A DNA stretch of 64,000 nucleotides from a bacterium (GCA_024743355.1 JANSWS010000001.1:31126-95125), one strand, 5' to 3'. Counted from the stretch's first letter, positions 1 through 10,611 are shown. The notes: generated by a model not told the origin, from the sequence alone. Numbers and translations are program-made.

Positions 1-578
1 CCCGGATTCAAGGCGATCCATGGGTGATTGGCCAATCCAAGCTCGCTCACCATCCGGCTCGCTGTCAGGGCTTCGGGACCATACACGGGCATTTGAAATT
101 CACCTTCTCCCGGACGGATTTCGGTCCAGGGACTCAGCACTTGCAAGTAGCTGTCCACCATGTGGCGGGCAGTGCGTTGCACGCGACGATTGGCCAACAG
201 CGGAGCCAACTCGCGGGCGTGCGTATAATCGAAACCAACCCGCGTTCGCGAGCCGCTGAACCAGCCCAGCATGGCGCTCTTGGTCAAACCTTGGGGATCC
301 AGCACCACATCAAAGTCTCGATTCCGCAGTTCGCGGCGCAAAGCCATCCATTCTCCAGGCCTCTTCAGCCACCCGGGTTCTATCCGCAAGACTTCATCAA
401 TGGCTGGATGCTGCTCGAGCAATTGGTAAGCCCCACATTCGACAATCCATGTCAGCTCGCAATCTGGCCATAACTGCTTCGCTCGGACGGCTGTCGGAAT
501 TGTCAGAATGCAGTCGCCGATGGCGCTCAATCGGGTGATTAATACGCGTTGGGGAACAGGTAATCTTTGCTTTTTCAT
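1..578 (-). CDS. Glycosyltransferase family 9 (heptosyltransferase-like), 3' end beyond window
   Basis: Own reverse-strand translation from ATG at 578: MKKQRLPVPQRVLITRLSAIGDCILTIPTAVRAKQLWPDCELTWIVECGAYQLLEQHP...DFDVVLDPQGLTKSAMLGWFSGSRTRVGF; GT9 N-terminal pattern (RLSAIGDcilt.P). Absent from the ORF track because it runs off the edge. Confidence 0.85.
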   Translation of the reverse strand, partial: MKKQRLPVPQRVLITRLSAIGDCILTIPTAVRAKQLWPDCELTWIVECGAYQLLEQHPAIDEVLRIEPGWLKRPGEWMALRRELRNRDFDVVLDPQGLTKSAMLGWFSGSRTRVGFDYTHARELAPLLANRRVQRTARHMVDSYLQVLSPWTEIRPGEGEFQMPVYGPEALTASRMVSELGLANHPWIALNP

Positions 579-726
579 GGCCAGGCTTACTTTGCCGCAA
601 AATTTCCGACAATTGACTAAAGTGCCTTGTACGATTTTCACTGGCCAACCTCAAGCCGGATCAGATGCTCGTATACAATAATGCTGCGGCATCTCCCATT
701 TTGATAGCATTTACGCCAGACAACCG

Positions 727-1911
727 ATGACAATACAACTCCGGTCACTTCCCTGGTGCTTCTCCCTCGCCTGCCTGCTTGGCACCCTGGGATGCGCCCA
801 AGAAATTGCCCCGCCCCAAGTACTGAATCTTGAGGGTTCGGGATTCCAGCTTCGCGTGTTTGACAATTCGGATACGCTCAGTAGTGCCAGTGCCATCAAT
901 TCACTCGGGCACATTTTGGGATTCCGTGAGACCGTTGATGAATCCGGCAATATCTTTTCGCGAACTTATTTTTTTAGTGACGGTCAATCCTCGTTGGATC
1001 TGCCTATCCTGCAAGACTTCTCGAACACCGAGGTCACCGCGCTCAGCGACGCGGGCATTGCGGTTGGCTTTGCCAGTCGAGCGGTCGGAAATCCCGACGG
1101 TAGTCTGGCGGCAATTGTTTGGGACCTGAAAAACAATCAACTGACCAGACTTGCGCCCTTTCCAGGGGACGGAATTTGTCATGCCCAAGATGTCTCCGCA
1201 GACGGAACTCGCATCACAGGCTACACCACGGGCTCCGAACCATCGCGTTTGCGTCCCTGCGTGTGGACCCTGACAGAGAAAAGTTGGGAATGCGAAGTAC
1301 TTCCCACGATCAAGAAGTTCAATCCATTTCTTATGTCCAGCGGCGTTGTGATATCACCCGATGGAAAACGCATTGCGGCCTGCATTACCGAGCGTTTTTT
1401 AGAAAATGGTATTGTCGACAGTTCGCTCTATGCCTGGGAGTACAAAGACGGAAAGTGGGATCCGAGCAAGTTAACCTCCGAACAAATGCACTTGCGCGAC
1501 ATCAATAACGACGGAATCATCGTTGGCAGAATCACACAGGCGAATGGGCAAAAGGCACCCTGTGTTATCGATTGGTCGGGCGAATTGACGCTGATTGATT
1601 TGCTTCCGAACTGTGTTTCCGGCGAAGCCATGGGAATCAATAAGAGCGGCCTGGTGGTCGGAGTCTGTGACGAACCTTCGGGACCAGAGGGCGGCCCGCA
1701 TGCTTTCCTGTGGAAAGCGGGCAAGACCACCCCCTTAACTTTGCCGAAAGACACGCTGTATAGTTCTGCTTCCGCAGTGAATGACGTCGGTCAAATTGCA
1801 GGCCTGGCGGACATTACATTTGCAGAGAAAAACAGCGAAGACACTCAGACCGAAGACACTGGACCTCTCGTCAAGAGTCTGGCCTTCGTGTGGACGCCTA
1901 CCAAGAATTAA
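727..1911 (+). CDS. Secreted HAF-repeat-type protein
   Basis: Signal/lipobox-like N-terminus (LLGTLGCAQ) and repeated 'AINSLGHILGF', 'INKSGLVVGV...HAFLWKAG', 'AVNDVGQIAGLA' blocks typical of HAF repeats. Confidence 0.75.
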   Translation: MTIQLRSLPWCFSLACLLGTLGCAQEIAPPQVLNLEGSGFQLRVFDNSDTLSSASAINSLGHILGFRETVDESGNIFSRTYFFSDGQSSLDLPILQDFSNTEVTALSDAGIAVGFASRAVGNPDGSLAAIVWDLKNNQLTRLAPFPGDGICHAQDVSADGTRITGYTTGSEPSRLRPCVWTLTEKSWECEVLPTIKKFNPFLMSSGVVISPDGKRIAACITERFLENGIVDSSLYAWEYKDGKWDPSKLTSEQMHLRDINNDGIIVGRITQANGQKAPCVIDWSGELTLIDLLPNCVSGEAMGINKSGLVVGVCDEPSGPEGGPHAFLWKAGKTTPLTLPKDTLYSSASAVNDVGQIAGLADITFAEKNSEDTQTEDTGPLVKSLAFVWTPTKN

Positions 1912-1937
1912 TTGCAGCACAACAGGGCCCAAGCCAA

Positions 1938-3257
1938 ATGCAACGTCACTTCCAAGTTTCCATGGCAACTATGCTGCTTGTTTGTTTTTGCGTTACTTCG
2001 TTGGCGACCGATGATTGGCCACAGTTTCGCGGACCTGACGGCCAAGGACATTCTTCCAGCACAAAACTGCCCGTTGAATTCGGACCGGAAAAGGCCGTTA
2101 AGTGGAGAACACCCATCGACGGTAAAGGATGGTCATCTCCCGTTGTGCAGGACGGCCGTATCTGGCTCACAACCGCGATTACGGTCCCTGCTAGCGAGCA
2201 GGAGCAACGCCGCAAGCTGGCTGGAGACCCGATGGCAGGCATCAAAGAGGTAGCAGCCGCAATCGAAATCAAGGCAGTCTGCATCGAATTCAACAGCGGC
2301 CGAGTGCTGCATGATCTGTCGCTGAAGCGTTTCGACGACCCGCAGCCGATCAATCCACTCAATACCTATGCCTCGCCCACACCAGTGATTGAAGATAATC
2401 GCGTCTATTGCGATTTCGGAAATTATGGGACTTGGTGCATCGACTCCTACACGGGAGATACGATTTGGCACAAGCAAACCATCGTGGATTACAGTGTTGG
2501 GCCAGGCAGTTCGCCCATCCTGTGCGACGACAAACTGATTCTGGTATGCGATGGGACCGACGAGCAATTTGTGCTGGCGCTCGATAAAGAAACGGGAGAG
2601 GAGCGATGGAGGGCATCCCGGCCGGCCAAGCGTGCGGACGACGGCGAGTTCAGAAAGGCCTATAGCACTCCTCTCGTCATTAACGTTCAGGGGCAACGAC
2701 AAATTGTAGTTCCTTCCGCCCAGTGGATCTGTGGCTATGATCCGGACTCTGGCCAAGAGATCTGGCGATTCGATCACGGCAGCGGATTCTCCGTCAGCCC
2801 CAGACCCATCTACGTAGCTGGTCTGATCGTCTTTTCCACGGGATACATGCGACCCGAATTAGTAGCCGTCCGCCCCGACGGGACGGGGGACGTGACCGCT
2901 ACCCATCAGGTCTGGAGAGTAAATCGCGGGGCGCCCACCAAGCCTTCCCCGATCGCAGTGGGCGAACAGATCTATATGGTTTCTGACACCGGCATTCTCT
3001 CCAAACTGGATGCTCGTGACGGCTCAATCCTCTGGCAAGAGAGGCTGGCCGGAAACTACTCCGCCTCACCCGTGCAAGCCGGCAACAAGCTCTACTTTCC
3101 CTCGCACGAAGGGACAGTCACCGTTGTGGGCATCGCCGATGACTACCAAGAGCTGGCTCGCAATCAGCTGGAACCCAGACTGATGGCGAGCCCGGCAGTT
3201 GTGGGCGAAGATCTGTTGATCCGATCCGAGTTCGCGCTCTACCGCATCGGCCTGTAA
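1938..3257 (+). CDS. PQQ-binding-like beta-propeller repeat protein
   Basis: 'DDWPQFRGPDGQGHS', 'VKWRTPIDGKGWSSPVV', 'LDKETGEERWR', 'LDARDGSILWQERLAGNYSASPV'; start chosen before the signal peptide. Confidence 0.85.
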   Translation: MQRHFQVSMATMLLVCFCVTSLATDDWPQFRGPDGQGHSSSTKLPVEFGPEKAVKWRTPIDGKGWSSPVVQDGRIWLTTAITVPASEQEQRRKLAGDPMAGIKEVAAAIEIKAVCIEFNSGRVLHDLSLKRFDDPQPINPLNTYASPTPVIEDNRVYCDFGNYGTWCIDSYTGDTIWHKQTIVDYSVGPGSSPILCDDKLILVCDGTDEQFVLALDKETGEERWRASRPAKRADDGEFRKAYSTPLVINVQGQRQIVVPSAQWICGYDPDSGQEIWRFDHGSGFSVSPRPIYVAGLIVFSTGYMRPELVAVRPDGTGDVTATHQVWRVNRGAPTKPSPIAVGEQIYMVSDTGILSKLDARDGSILWQERLAGNYSASPVQAGNKLYFPSHEGTVTVVGIADDYQELARNQLEPRLMASPAVVGEDLLIRSEFALYRIGL

Positions 3258-3426
3258 CGAATTCTCCAAGCTTCTCTCCGTGCACGCGAAGGGGATGCAT
3301 GATCACCTTTGCGAATGACGCTGACATTCATTCTCGAGCCGTAGTGTGGGCCCAATGACGGCCCTTGAGAGCCGCAGCTACCCGCTGGAAAGTTGTCAGC
3401 ATCGGATCTAACCCGCATACGCAGAC

Positions 3427-4341
3427 TTAGGGCTTGCCCAGGTAGGCTCGCAAAATAGCGAGCGTCGAGAAGCGGGCGATGATCTCATGGCCGCGTGTGG
3501 TGGGATGAATTCCATCCCAAAACAGATAACGATCAGGAGTGGCTTGTGGGTCCAGTGCCATTCCAAGCCCGGTCCCCGTTGGGTCGAAAACCGTGCTGGC
3601 TTCCCTAATGTTGACCAAGCGAAACGCTCGGGGGCGTGACTGAATCAATCCGAACTGCTGATGGACGTCCACTTCGATGACAACGATGTCCGTATACGCC
3701 AGTCTGAGCTGCGTTAGCGTGGCCCGCAAACCCTCATTGAACAGCTCCGATGCCAGATTCAGTTGCTCGGCAGCAGCCAGTTGCCGGTTGAAATAAGGAG
3801 TATCTCCCAGTGGCGGAAGGTTTAACACCAGAATGTAGCGGGCTCCCGCCGAGCGAAGTCGCCCCACGGCTTGTGCCACCGCCGCCAGCGCATCGGGAAT
3901 GAAGCTCAATTCGTTCGCTGCCGCACCGAAGAATATGTCGTTGGCTCCAGCCCAGATCACATACAGATCGTCAGGCGATGCGACGCCCTGGTTTCTGCCC
4001 AGGAAGTCCTGAATTTGCAGATTCAGATCGGGACTGCCGTAGGGAGAAAGACCTGCGGCTCGGGCACCGTTGAAGGCATAATTGGAACCTCCAAGCAGGC
4101 TGGGAGTTGGTTGCGGCATCCGAAGATATTGTGCCACGTACTCAACCCATACCTGTCCGTTTGAAAATCGGCCATCCGCATAAAGCGGAGTTGGAGGTAG
4201 TTGTCCTTGGGATGCAAGACTGAAGTTCCCTGTGTCTGAAAGACTGTCACCGAAAACTACTAGTTCAGCCCCGACCGCACTTCCGATCAATAACCATATA
4301 GCCGCGCAAAACAATGTTGCCCGTTTGAACCAACAATACAT
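3427..4341 (-). CDS. Secreted SGNH/GDSL-family esterase
   Basis: 'VVFGDSLSDTGNFSL' block I, 'VIWAGANDIFFG', 'FWDGIHPTTRGHEIIA' block V. Confidence 0.9.
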   Translation of the reverse strand: MYCWFKRATLFCAAIWLLIGSAVGAELVVFGDSLSDTGNFSLASQGQLPPTPLYADGRFSNGQVWVEYVAQYLRMPQPTPSLLGGSNYAFNGARAAGLSPYGSPDLNLQIQDFLGRNQGVASPDDLYVIWAGANDIFFGAAANELSFIPDALAAVAQAVGRLRSAGARYILVLNLPPLGDTPYFNRQLAAAEQLNLASELFNEGLRATLTQLRLAYTDIVVIEVDVHQQFGLIQSRPRAFRLVNIREASTVFDPTGTGLGMALDPQATPDRYLFWDGIHPTTRGHEIIARFSTLAILRAYLGKP

Positions 4342-4641
4342 CTAAATACCCTTTCGCTGCGATGTGATGAACTCTTAGCGTTGCTTCAAACGCCCTCAGT
4401 TATCCGGAGCCAACCATGTGCAAATTCATGCGCGTCAATCCCTGCTTCAAACTCAAGAAATGTGAGAAGCGTTACCTATCTCTTGCTGGAAACGGTTCAC
4501 ACACACCTGCTACTAAGTGACGAAGACGCAGCCGGCTCGAAAAACACCTGGGCGATTGTGTTCGCTATACTACGAAGCTGAGGGCATGTTCCTGGGAGCT
4601 CAAAGACCACAGCTCAAAGGCGATAGTGAGACAAAAATCCA

Positions 4642-5205
4642 ATGCCTTCTAATCAACCCATCGGACACGAGCTCGAGCAATATCGTCGTTACCTGCAGTT
4701 TCTCGCTCGTACGCATCTCTCAAGGCGTTACCAGGGCAAGGTAGATCCTTCAGATATCGTGCAGCAGTCTCTGCTGCAGGCATTTGCGTCCAGGGATCAA
4801 TTTCGCGGATGCAGTGAAGCCGAGAAGCTGGCATGGCTGCGAAAGATCCTGGTTCGCAACGTCACGCGCCAAGTCCGCGACCTTCACTTGCAGAAAAGAG
4901 ACATCGGTCGCGAATTATCGATCGAGAACGAAATCGAGAATTCGTCCGTGCGACTGGGGGCTTTTCTGGCGGATTCCAGCTCAACTCTCAGCCAGAAGGC
5001 GCTCAAGAACGAACGTTCTCTGCAGTTGGCGGAGGCGATTGAAAAACTGCCAGACGAGCAGCGAACGGTGCTGATCCTCAAATATTGGCACGGCCTGGCG
5101 ATGCAACAGGTAGCGGAAGAGATGGACAAGTCACTGCCGGCAGTAGCTGGATTATTACACCGCGCAACCAAGAAGCTCAAATCCGTGCTTCACGAATCTG
5201 AATAG
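4642..5205 (+). CDS. ECF-type RNA polymerase sigma factor (planctomycete group)
   Basis: 'VDPSDIVQQSLLQAF', 'LPDEQRTVLILKYWHGLAMQQVAEEMDKSLPAVAGLLHRATKKLK' sigma region 4. Confidence 0.88.
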   Translation: MPSNQPIGHELEQYRRYLQFLARTHLSRRYQGKVDPSDIVQQSLLQAFASRDQFRGCSEAEKLAWLRKILVRNVTRQVRDLHLQKRDIGRELSIENEIENSSVRLGAFLADSSSTLSQKALKNERSLQLAEAIEKLPDEQRTVLILKYWHGLAMQQVAEEMDKSLPAVAGLLHRATKKLKSVLHESE

Positions 5206-5299
5206 TTCCCTTAGCGAGACCCGCACACTTGCTGGAAGAATGGCGATTAAACATTCAGTTGAATCGGACACATGCCCAAAAGCAGCCGTAAGTCGACGA

Positions 5300-8200
5300 T
5301 CACTTGCCTGACAAAGCCACGACATGCACCGGGAAACTCGGCCACTCGGCAACCACGTCTTGCATCCTCAAGGAGTTTTTCTTGGCTCTGTCAAGTCTCT
5401 CGATCCATTCTCGATCGGCTGTCATCATGCTGTCGATTTGCAGCGTACGCTTGACAGCTAAGTCTCTTCCCTTTTGGTACTTCCGTGCCAACAAAGCCTT
5501 CCCTCCCGGCTTCAAGCTGTAGGCTTCCAGAGTGAACTTGAGATCGCCTTCGCTGGAATAAGCGGCCCACCCCCTACCCTCGTCAGCAAACTGCCGATCC
5601 TCCGCCGAAAGCTCACTGTAAGGCACCCGAATGGTCTGATTGGCTGAGTTCGCCAGAACCACAAACTTCGTTGCCGAATACTCAAAAACGCCTGCGAACT
5701 CGGCCCAGGTTTTGTGCACTTTGCCCCCGTGATCCCATGTCCACACACGCCAACCCTCGCGTCTCTTCGATTCAATGAACTTTTGATTCGCGCTGATCCG
5801 ATTCTGCAACTCTTCTGCCGAACCAAAAATCGATTCCTCGGCGGCTGGCCCATAGGTCTTCAGCTCCAGCCCCAACTGCACCAGCATTGGCACCTTGAGA
5901 GTCGCCGACACGAAACCGAAGGGGACTTCGGCACTGCGAAAGAACTCGTAGGGCACCGGTGATCCAGCGGGTTGCTCCCAGACTTCGCCTTCAATCTCGC
6001 CAAAACTCTTGAAAGAACGCGACTCGATGCGTGGCTTGCGTTCTCGTCCGGTGAGCAAACCCGCAATGCTGGATCGCAACTTGGCAAAGTCCGATCGGGG
6101 TCGCAATTCCGCGGCGAACAGCAGCGACATCGCATCGACCACCCCAATCCGGTCAAAGGCGTCGGGGGTTTGACGCTGGATGCGTGCGTCAAACAAGCTG
6201 CTCAAATCACTGTTGGCGGGAATAGGATACACATTACCCCGATCTCCATAGGCAATCCAACCTTCCATGAGTTTGATCTCCTGCCGCCCTTCGTAGGCAG
6301 CCGTATCAATTGCCAGGCGTGCCCATTCCGAGTGATCGCCGCTGGCTGCTGTTGTGGAAACCGTTTGCATTTCCAGCCAGCTGACAGACCGTCCGCGGAT
6401 CTCTGAATCGCCGAACATGGTCAGACGAATACTGAGATTCTCGCTGTCGCCTCGTCGCGAAATCGTCCCATGGTATTCCACCGTTGCTGGCTCTGGTGGC
6501 AGCACCGCCAAGTCAAAAGGCTTACCGGAAAGCTCCGTTTGAGGAATAGGCTCCAGTTCTTTCTGTAAATCTGCGGGACTGAGTACTAAATCGGGCAAAT
6601 GCGAAATACGGGTCCAATCGCGATCATAGCGACCTTGCTGCTCATGCGATTGGTTTTTCAACATGCAGGTCACCTTGATGGTCGGGAGTTCCACGCCCAA
6701 CTCCACGAATCCAAATACTCCGTCATCGCGTCGGGCTATCGAATACCCCAAACCTCCCGCGCTCTGCCCCCTTTTACCGGAACTCACGACATAGCAAGAA
6801 ACGGGACCCGTACCATCGTCGATATCGGCCAACCAGGCATTGCGACTTCCAGGCTTGGCCAATTCACCTCGCAACTTGCGCACCCCCTCGTCGGCCGCGG
6901 AAAAATGGTCTGCTCCAAAAAAGAGCGCCAGAGCATCGTGTACCGACAGACGCTGTTCTGGGATTTGCAATCCATCAATGCTCGCGACAACGTCACGGTC
7001 GGACTCAAATGGCAGAACTAAACTCTCTCCAACCTTCAGTTCGGTACCTCGTATGTTGCTGTCTCTTACGATGGCGCCTGAATACTCAATGAAGCCTTCA
7101 AATACATGCAAGACGGGATCTCGCTCCCACTGATCACGATCGAAACGCAGGAAAGCTGTCTCGGCATATCCATTCGGATTACCCAAATCCATGACCTTGG
7201 CCTTCAGCCACCAATTCGGCTCTGCGGTGGATGATGTGGAATGGTCACACAGCACCTTCAACGTCAGGTCATAGACGACTTTGCGGTTCGGCTCCCAACC
7301 CTGCCGCCAGAAAGTTCCGTAGTAGCGGGCGAATGCACCTGCTCGCGTTGGAATGGAAGGAAACTGAAAGCGATTGACCAGCGTGGCTCGCAGATTCAAT
7401 TGCGTCGGCGTAGTGCCAACCACGCGGAAGACCTCTCCCTGCTCAACAAACGCCACGGGTGCGTCGAAGTGGATCCGGTATTCACCCGGTGGCAACTCCA
7501 CCTGTCCAGCGGCCAAAAAATAGGCTGATTGGTCTTCGACGCTTTCTACCCGCACTCTGCCTTCATCCAGCAACTGCTTGACGACATCTCCCACGGGCGA
7601 CACCTCAAGCAACGACACCGGAACAGCCGGTTCACTTTCGAACTCCGGGGCAAGCAACTCCTCTTCCTCCGCAGCTTCCCCAGGCGGACCGGAAGGCACT
7701 TCCAGGAATGCATTCCCGTCCGGTTGAGGACGCGGAACTTCATGCGTCCAATTGTCCGCCACAATCCACCACAGCAAGAGAAAGGCGGAAACGATACCCA
7801 CAAACCAGCCCGCATGCTCCATCACACTCCGCCGGGGGTAACGAACTAAAGGGCCTGCCTGTGCGGCCGCACTCATCGCAGGAGGTATTGCCGTCAAGCT
7901 CTGTGGTATAGACACGGCGGATTGGACCGGTGGTACTGAAGACGTCCGCCCCATGCGATTACCCCATCGGTAATATTCGGCCACCAGCGAAACCAGATCG
8001 GCCTGGGCAACAATCTCCGCGAGCCTGCCCTCTACAACCTGCATGGTCTGAGGCCTTTCAGCTGGGTCAAAGGCAATCATGCTTTGCACCAACTGATTTA
8101 ACTCCTTCGGCGCGTCAGGTCTCAAGCTCGAAATATCGCGCACCATCAGCGGACCACCCGGAAATTCGAACGGACGAAACCCTGTGAGCATCTCGCACAG

Positions 8201-9160
8201 GGTTATCCCCAGACTATAGACATCCATGGTGGGGGCGATTGCCGTATTGCCCGCCAGCAACTCTGGCGGCATGTACGCGACAGTTCCAACCGCCTGCCCA
8301 GCAGTGGAGATCGAAGCGTCCGCCGTTGGCAAATCGAATAGTTGCGCCAAGCCAAGATCCAACAGTTTGACGTTGCCGTCCGGCGTAATCATCAAATTGG
8401 AGGGCTTAATGTCCCGGTGAATCACTTTCTCTCCGTGGGCAAAGCCCAGTGCGGCAGCGGTCAGACTTGCGATACCGCAGACTTCGGGAATGGGCAGCGG
8501 ACCTAGCCTGCGCAGAAGCTGGCCCAAATCGACTCCGGGCACAAATTCCATTACGAAGTACTGCAGTCCCTCCAACTCACCAGCATCCAAAGCACGCACG
8601 ATTTGCGGGTGATCCAGTCTTGCCAACAGCCGCATTTCACGCGCAAAGCGTGAATTGGCCTCGTCTGACTCCAACCGATCGGACTTGATGATCTTCAGCG
8701 CCACCATGCGATTCAGCCGTCCGTGCCAAGCGCGATAGACCGTCCCCATTCCTCCTTGCCCAATGCAGTCGAGAATTCGGTAATCGCGGATCGTTTCCAT
8801 TGGGTACTCTGCCTTCGAATGCGCGGCGTCGGATTCTCCTGCGGAAAATGCAGCCGGCCTCCCTACCGTTGCACGGCTATCGAGATCCACTGCCGTGCGT
8901 TGCCGCTGGGATGTGCGCCCAGCATGCATTTCTTGTCGATCCTGCGCTAAGGCAACGGCGTGCGCGATGGCTTGAAGCGTGGAGTCCGGTGCTTCCGCCA
9001 ACCGCTCCACCCTGGCTTGACAATCCCGGCAAGAGCTCAGGTGTTCTTCGATTGTTGCCACATCCGTGTCAGAGGATTCGCCGCGCACATAGCTCCGCAA
9101 CGCGCGAGGATCGATGCAACCGCTGGCCATGTCACTCAGCACAGAAAAAAGAAAAGACAA
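5300..9160 (-). CDS. Ser/Thr protein kinase with N-terminal anti-sigma-like zinc finger and C-terminal SHD1-like domain
   Basis: 'HLSSCRDCQARVERL' zinc finger; 'IGQGGMGTVYRAWHGRLNRMVALKII', 'VIHRDIKPSNLMI' kinase; 'GWFVGIVSAFLLLWWIV' TM; 'WTWDHGGKVHKTWAEFAGVFEYSATKFVVLANSANQTIRVPYSELSAEDRQF' SHD1-like. Confidence 0.9.
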   Translation of the reverse strand: MSFLFSVLSDMASGCIDPRALRSYVRGESSDTDVATIEEHLSSCRDCQARVERLAEAPDSTLQAIAHAVALAQDRQEMHAGRTSQRQRTAVDLDSRATVGRPAAFSAGESDAAHSKAEYPMETIRDYRILDCIGQGGMGTVYRAWHGRLNRMVALKIIKSDRLESDEANSRFAREMRLLARLDHPQIVRALDAGELEGLQYFVMEFVPGVDLGQLLRRLGPLPIPEVCGIASLTAAALGFAHGEKVIHRDIKPSNLMITPDGNVKLLDLGLAQLFDLPTADASISTAGQAVGTVAYMPPELLAGNTAIAPTMDVYSLGITLCEMLTGFRPFEFPGGPLMVRDISSLRPDAPKELNQLVQSMIAFDPAERPQTMQVVEGRLAEIVAQADLVSLVAEYYRWGNRMGRTSSVPPVQSAVSIPQSLTAIPPAMSAAAQAGPLVRYPRRSVMEHAGWFVGIVSAFLLLWWIVADNWTHEVPRPQPDGNAFLEVPSGPPGEAAEEEELLAPEFESEPAVPVSLLEVSPVGDVVKQLLDEGRVRVESVEDQSAYFLAAGQVELPPGEYRIHFDAPVAFVEQGEVFRVVGTTPTQLNLRATLVNRFQFPSIPTRAGAFARYYGTFWRQGWEPNRKVVYDLTLKVLCDHSTSSTAEPNWWLKAKVMDLGNPNGYAETAFLRFDRDQWERDPVLHVFEGFIEYSGAIVRDSNIRGTELKVGESLVLPFESDRDVVASIDGLQIPEQRLSVHDALALFFGADHFSAADEGVRKLRGELAKPGSRNAWLADIDDGTGPVSCYVVSSGKRGQSAGGLGYSIARRDDGVFGFVELGVELPTIKVTCMLKNQSHEQQGRYDRDWTRISHLPDLVLSPADLQKELEPIPQTELSGKPFDLAVLPPEPATVEYHGTISRRGDSENLSIRLTMFGDSEIRGRSVSWLEMQTVSTTAASGDHSEWARLAIDTAAYEGRQEIKLMEGWIAYGDRGNVYPIPANSDLSSLFDARIQRQTPDAFDRIGVVDAMSLLFAAELRPRSDFAKLRSSIAGLLTGRERKPRIESRSFKSFGEIEGEVWEQPAGSPVPYEFFRSAEVPFGFVSATLKVPMLVQLGLELKTYGPAAEESIFGSAEELQNRISANQKFIESKRREGWRVWTWDHGGKVHKTWAEFAGVFEYSATKFVVLANSANQTIRVPYSELSAEDRQFADEGRGWAAYSSEGDLKFTLEAYSLKPGGKALLARKYQKGRDLAVKRTLQIDSMMTADREWIERLDRAKKNSLRMQDVVAEWPSFPVHVVALSGK

Positions 9161-9444
9161 TTCGGGCAGCTTTCAGCCCTACCCCAAAGAGAGCCATTAT
9201 GAGGGTATACGTTGCGCGAGTTCTCGAGAAAATCGAAAATTTCAGGTAAGCGCGATGGCAAGCGAGGGCAATTTCCATGCGCCGACAACCTAACTTCACA
9301 TAGCTGAACAGCTCTACAGAGGGGCTAATAGCCCACTGACAATTCGGCTTACCGACTCGACAGCCAACGGCGAATAACGGACGTTGTGCCATCGATCTCT
9401 GGAAATGCCACGCCGAAAACAGCCCGATCGTGAGACCGGTTTTT

Positions 9445-10293
9445 CTAGCGATGTTGCAGCTCAGGAACGAAGGCAATGATTCGCAAGGGTGCTCCGCTTC
9501 CACCTGCGATCTTCATCGGCAGAGCGACAACTTCCGCTCCGATTTCCGGCAGCAATTCCATGTCAGCCACATTCTCAAAGGCCGGGATGCCGTGCTCAAA
9601 CAAGGCCACGTGACTCCCAAAACTCTTGGACTGTCCGTAATCGATGCTGGCGGTATCGATGCCGATAGCCTTGATGCTTCGATGTTCGACAATCCACTTC
9701 GCAGCATCCGCTGCCAGCCCCGGGAAGTGCAATTGGCGGACTCCCTCGGCTCCCCGCGCATCGGTGCCCAGGTACGATTTGCGATTCGGCCAATACTTGG
9801 CATACCCGGTGCGAATTAACACGATCTTATCCACCAGGGTTTCCCCATGCCTCTCTTCCCAACCCCGCAAATCGGCCACTCCCACCTGATAGTCGGCGTC
9901 TCGGATGCAGGCTTCGCTTACGTCGATCACGGCAAGCGGTCCCGTGAGTCTTGATAGCGGTATTTGCTCCACCGTCTGTCCGTGCTCATAGAAATGGATC
10001 GGAGCATCCAGATGCGTACCGCCGTGCTCCGCCGCGGCAAAAACATTGGCCGCATAAAAGTACCCGCGGTCGGTGTAACCCAATTCCCGAACTTTGAGGT
10101 CGAAACCGTTTTCGGTTGGCCAATAGACCGTCTGCTTATCGAAGGGATGGGTCAAATCAATCGCCGTCATAGCCCGGCCTTGGCGATTTTCGACAACCGA
10201 GTCCGCTACCCCATCTTGCGCCCACCCACTGACTGGGTAACAAAAGAGACTGATCGCTAAAAACAGACGTTGAGCTAGATCACTTTTGATCAT
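9445..10293 (-). CDS. Cyclase / kynurenine-formamidase-like family protein, secreted
   Basis: 'DLTHPFDKQTVYWP', 'HGGTHLDAPIHF' metal-binding signature, signal peptide. Confidence 0.85.
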   Translation of the reverse strand: MIKSDLAQRLFLAISLFCYPVSGWAQDGVADSVVENRQGRAMTAIDLTHPFDKQTVYWPTENGFDLKVRELGYTDRGYFYAANVFAAAEHGGTHLDAPIHFYEHGQTVEQIPLSRLTGPLAVIDVSEACIRDADYQVGVADLRGWEERHGETLVDKIVLIRTGYAKYWPNRKSYLGTDARGAEGVRQLHFPGLAADAAKWIVEHRSIKAIGIDTASIDYGQSKSFGSHVALFEHGIPAFENVADMELLPEIGAEVVALPMKIAGGSGAPLRIIAFVPELQHR

Positions 10294-10394
10294 GCGTTAA
10301 CCCTCCATCGTGTAATGGACTCCCGCTGCGCGACGCGCTGAACGGGTGCGGTTGCCGCCTCGCGCATATCCACCATTGCCAAAATTTCGGTAGC

Positions 10395-10449
10395 ACGTTC
10401 AGGAGCAAGCTAGTTCAGAAGCATAGTCCGGAAGCACAGTTCGGCGGCA
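10395..10449. repeat. Degenerate ~13 bp tandem repeat, 4 units
   Basis: acgttcaggagca (agc) tagttcagaagca tagtccggaagca cagttcggcggca. Confidence 0.7.
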
Positions 10450-10481
10450 GCCTGCAGTTATTCATGCCACACGGCTCGCAC

Positions 10482-10611
10482 TCGTTGTACCACACAAGTC
10501 GACGGGAAAAAAATACCTTGCAAAGCTAGCGTCTGCGAGTTACTCCATAGACAGCTTGTCAGCAGGCTACTTGATGGAACAGGAGAAAACCAAGAAAACA
10601 GAGCGGTTTGC
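10482..10611 (-). repeat. ~130 bp intergenic repeat, copy A (inverted relative to 16028-16157)
   Basis: Reverse complement caaaccgctctgttttcttggttttctcctgttccatcaagtagcctgctgacaagctgtctatggagtaactcgcagacgctagctttgc... aligns to copy B at about 90% by eye. Confidence 0.9.
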
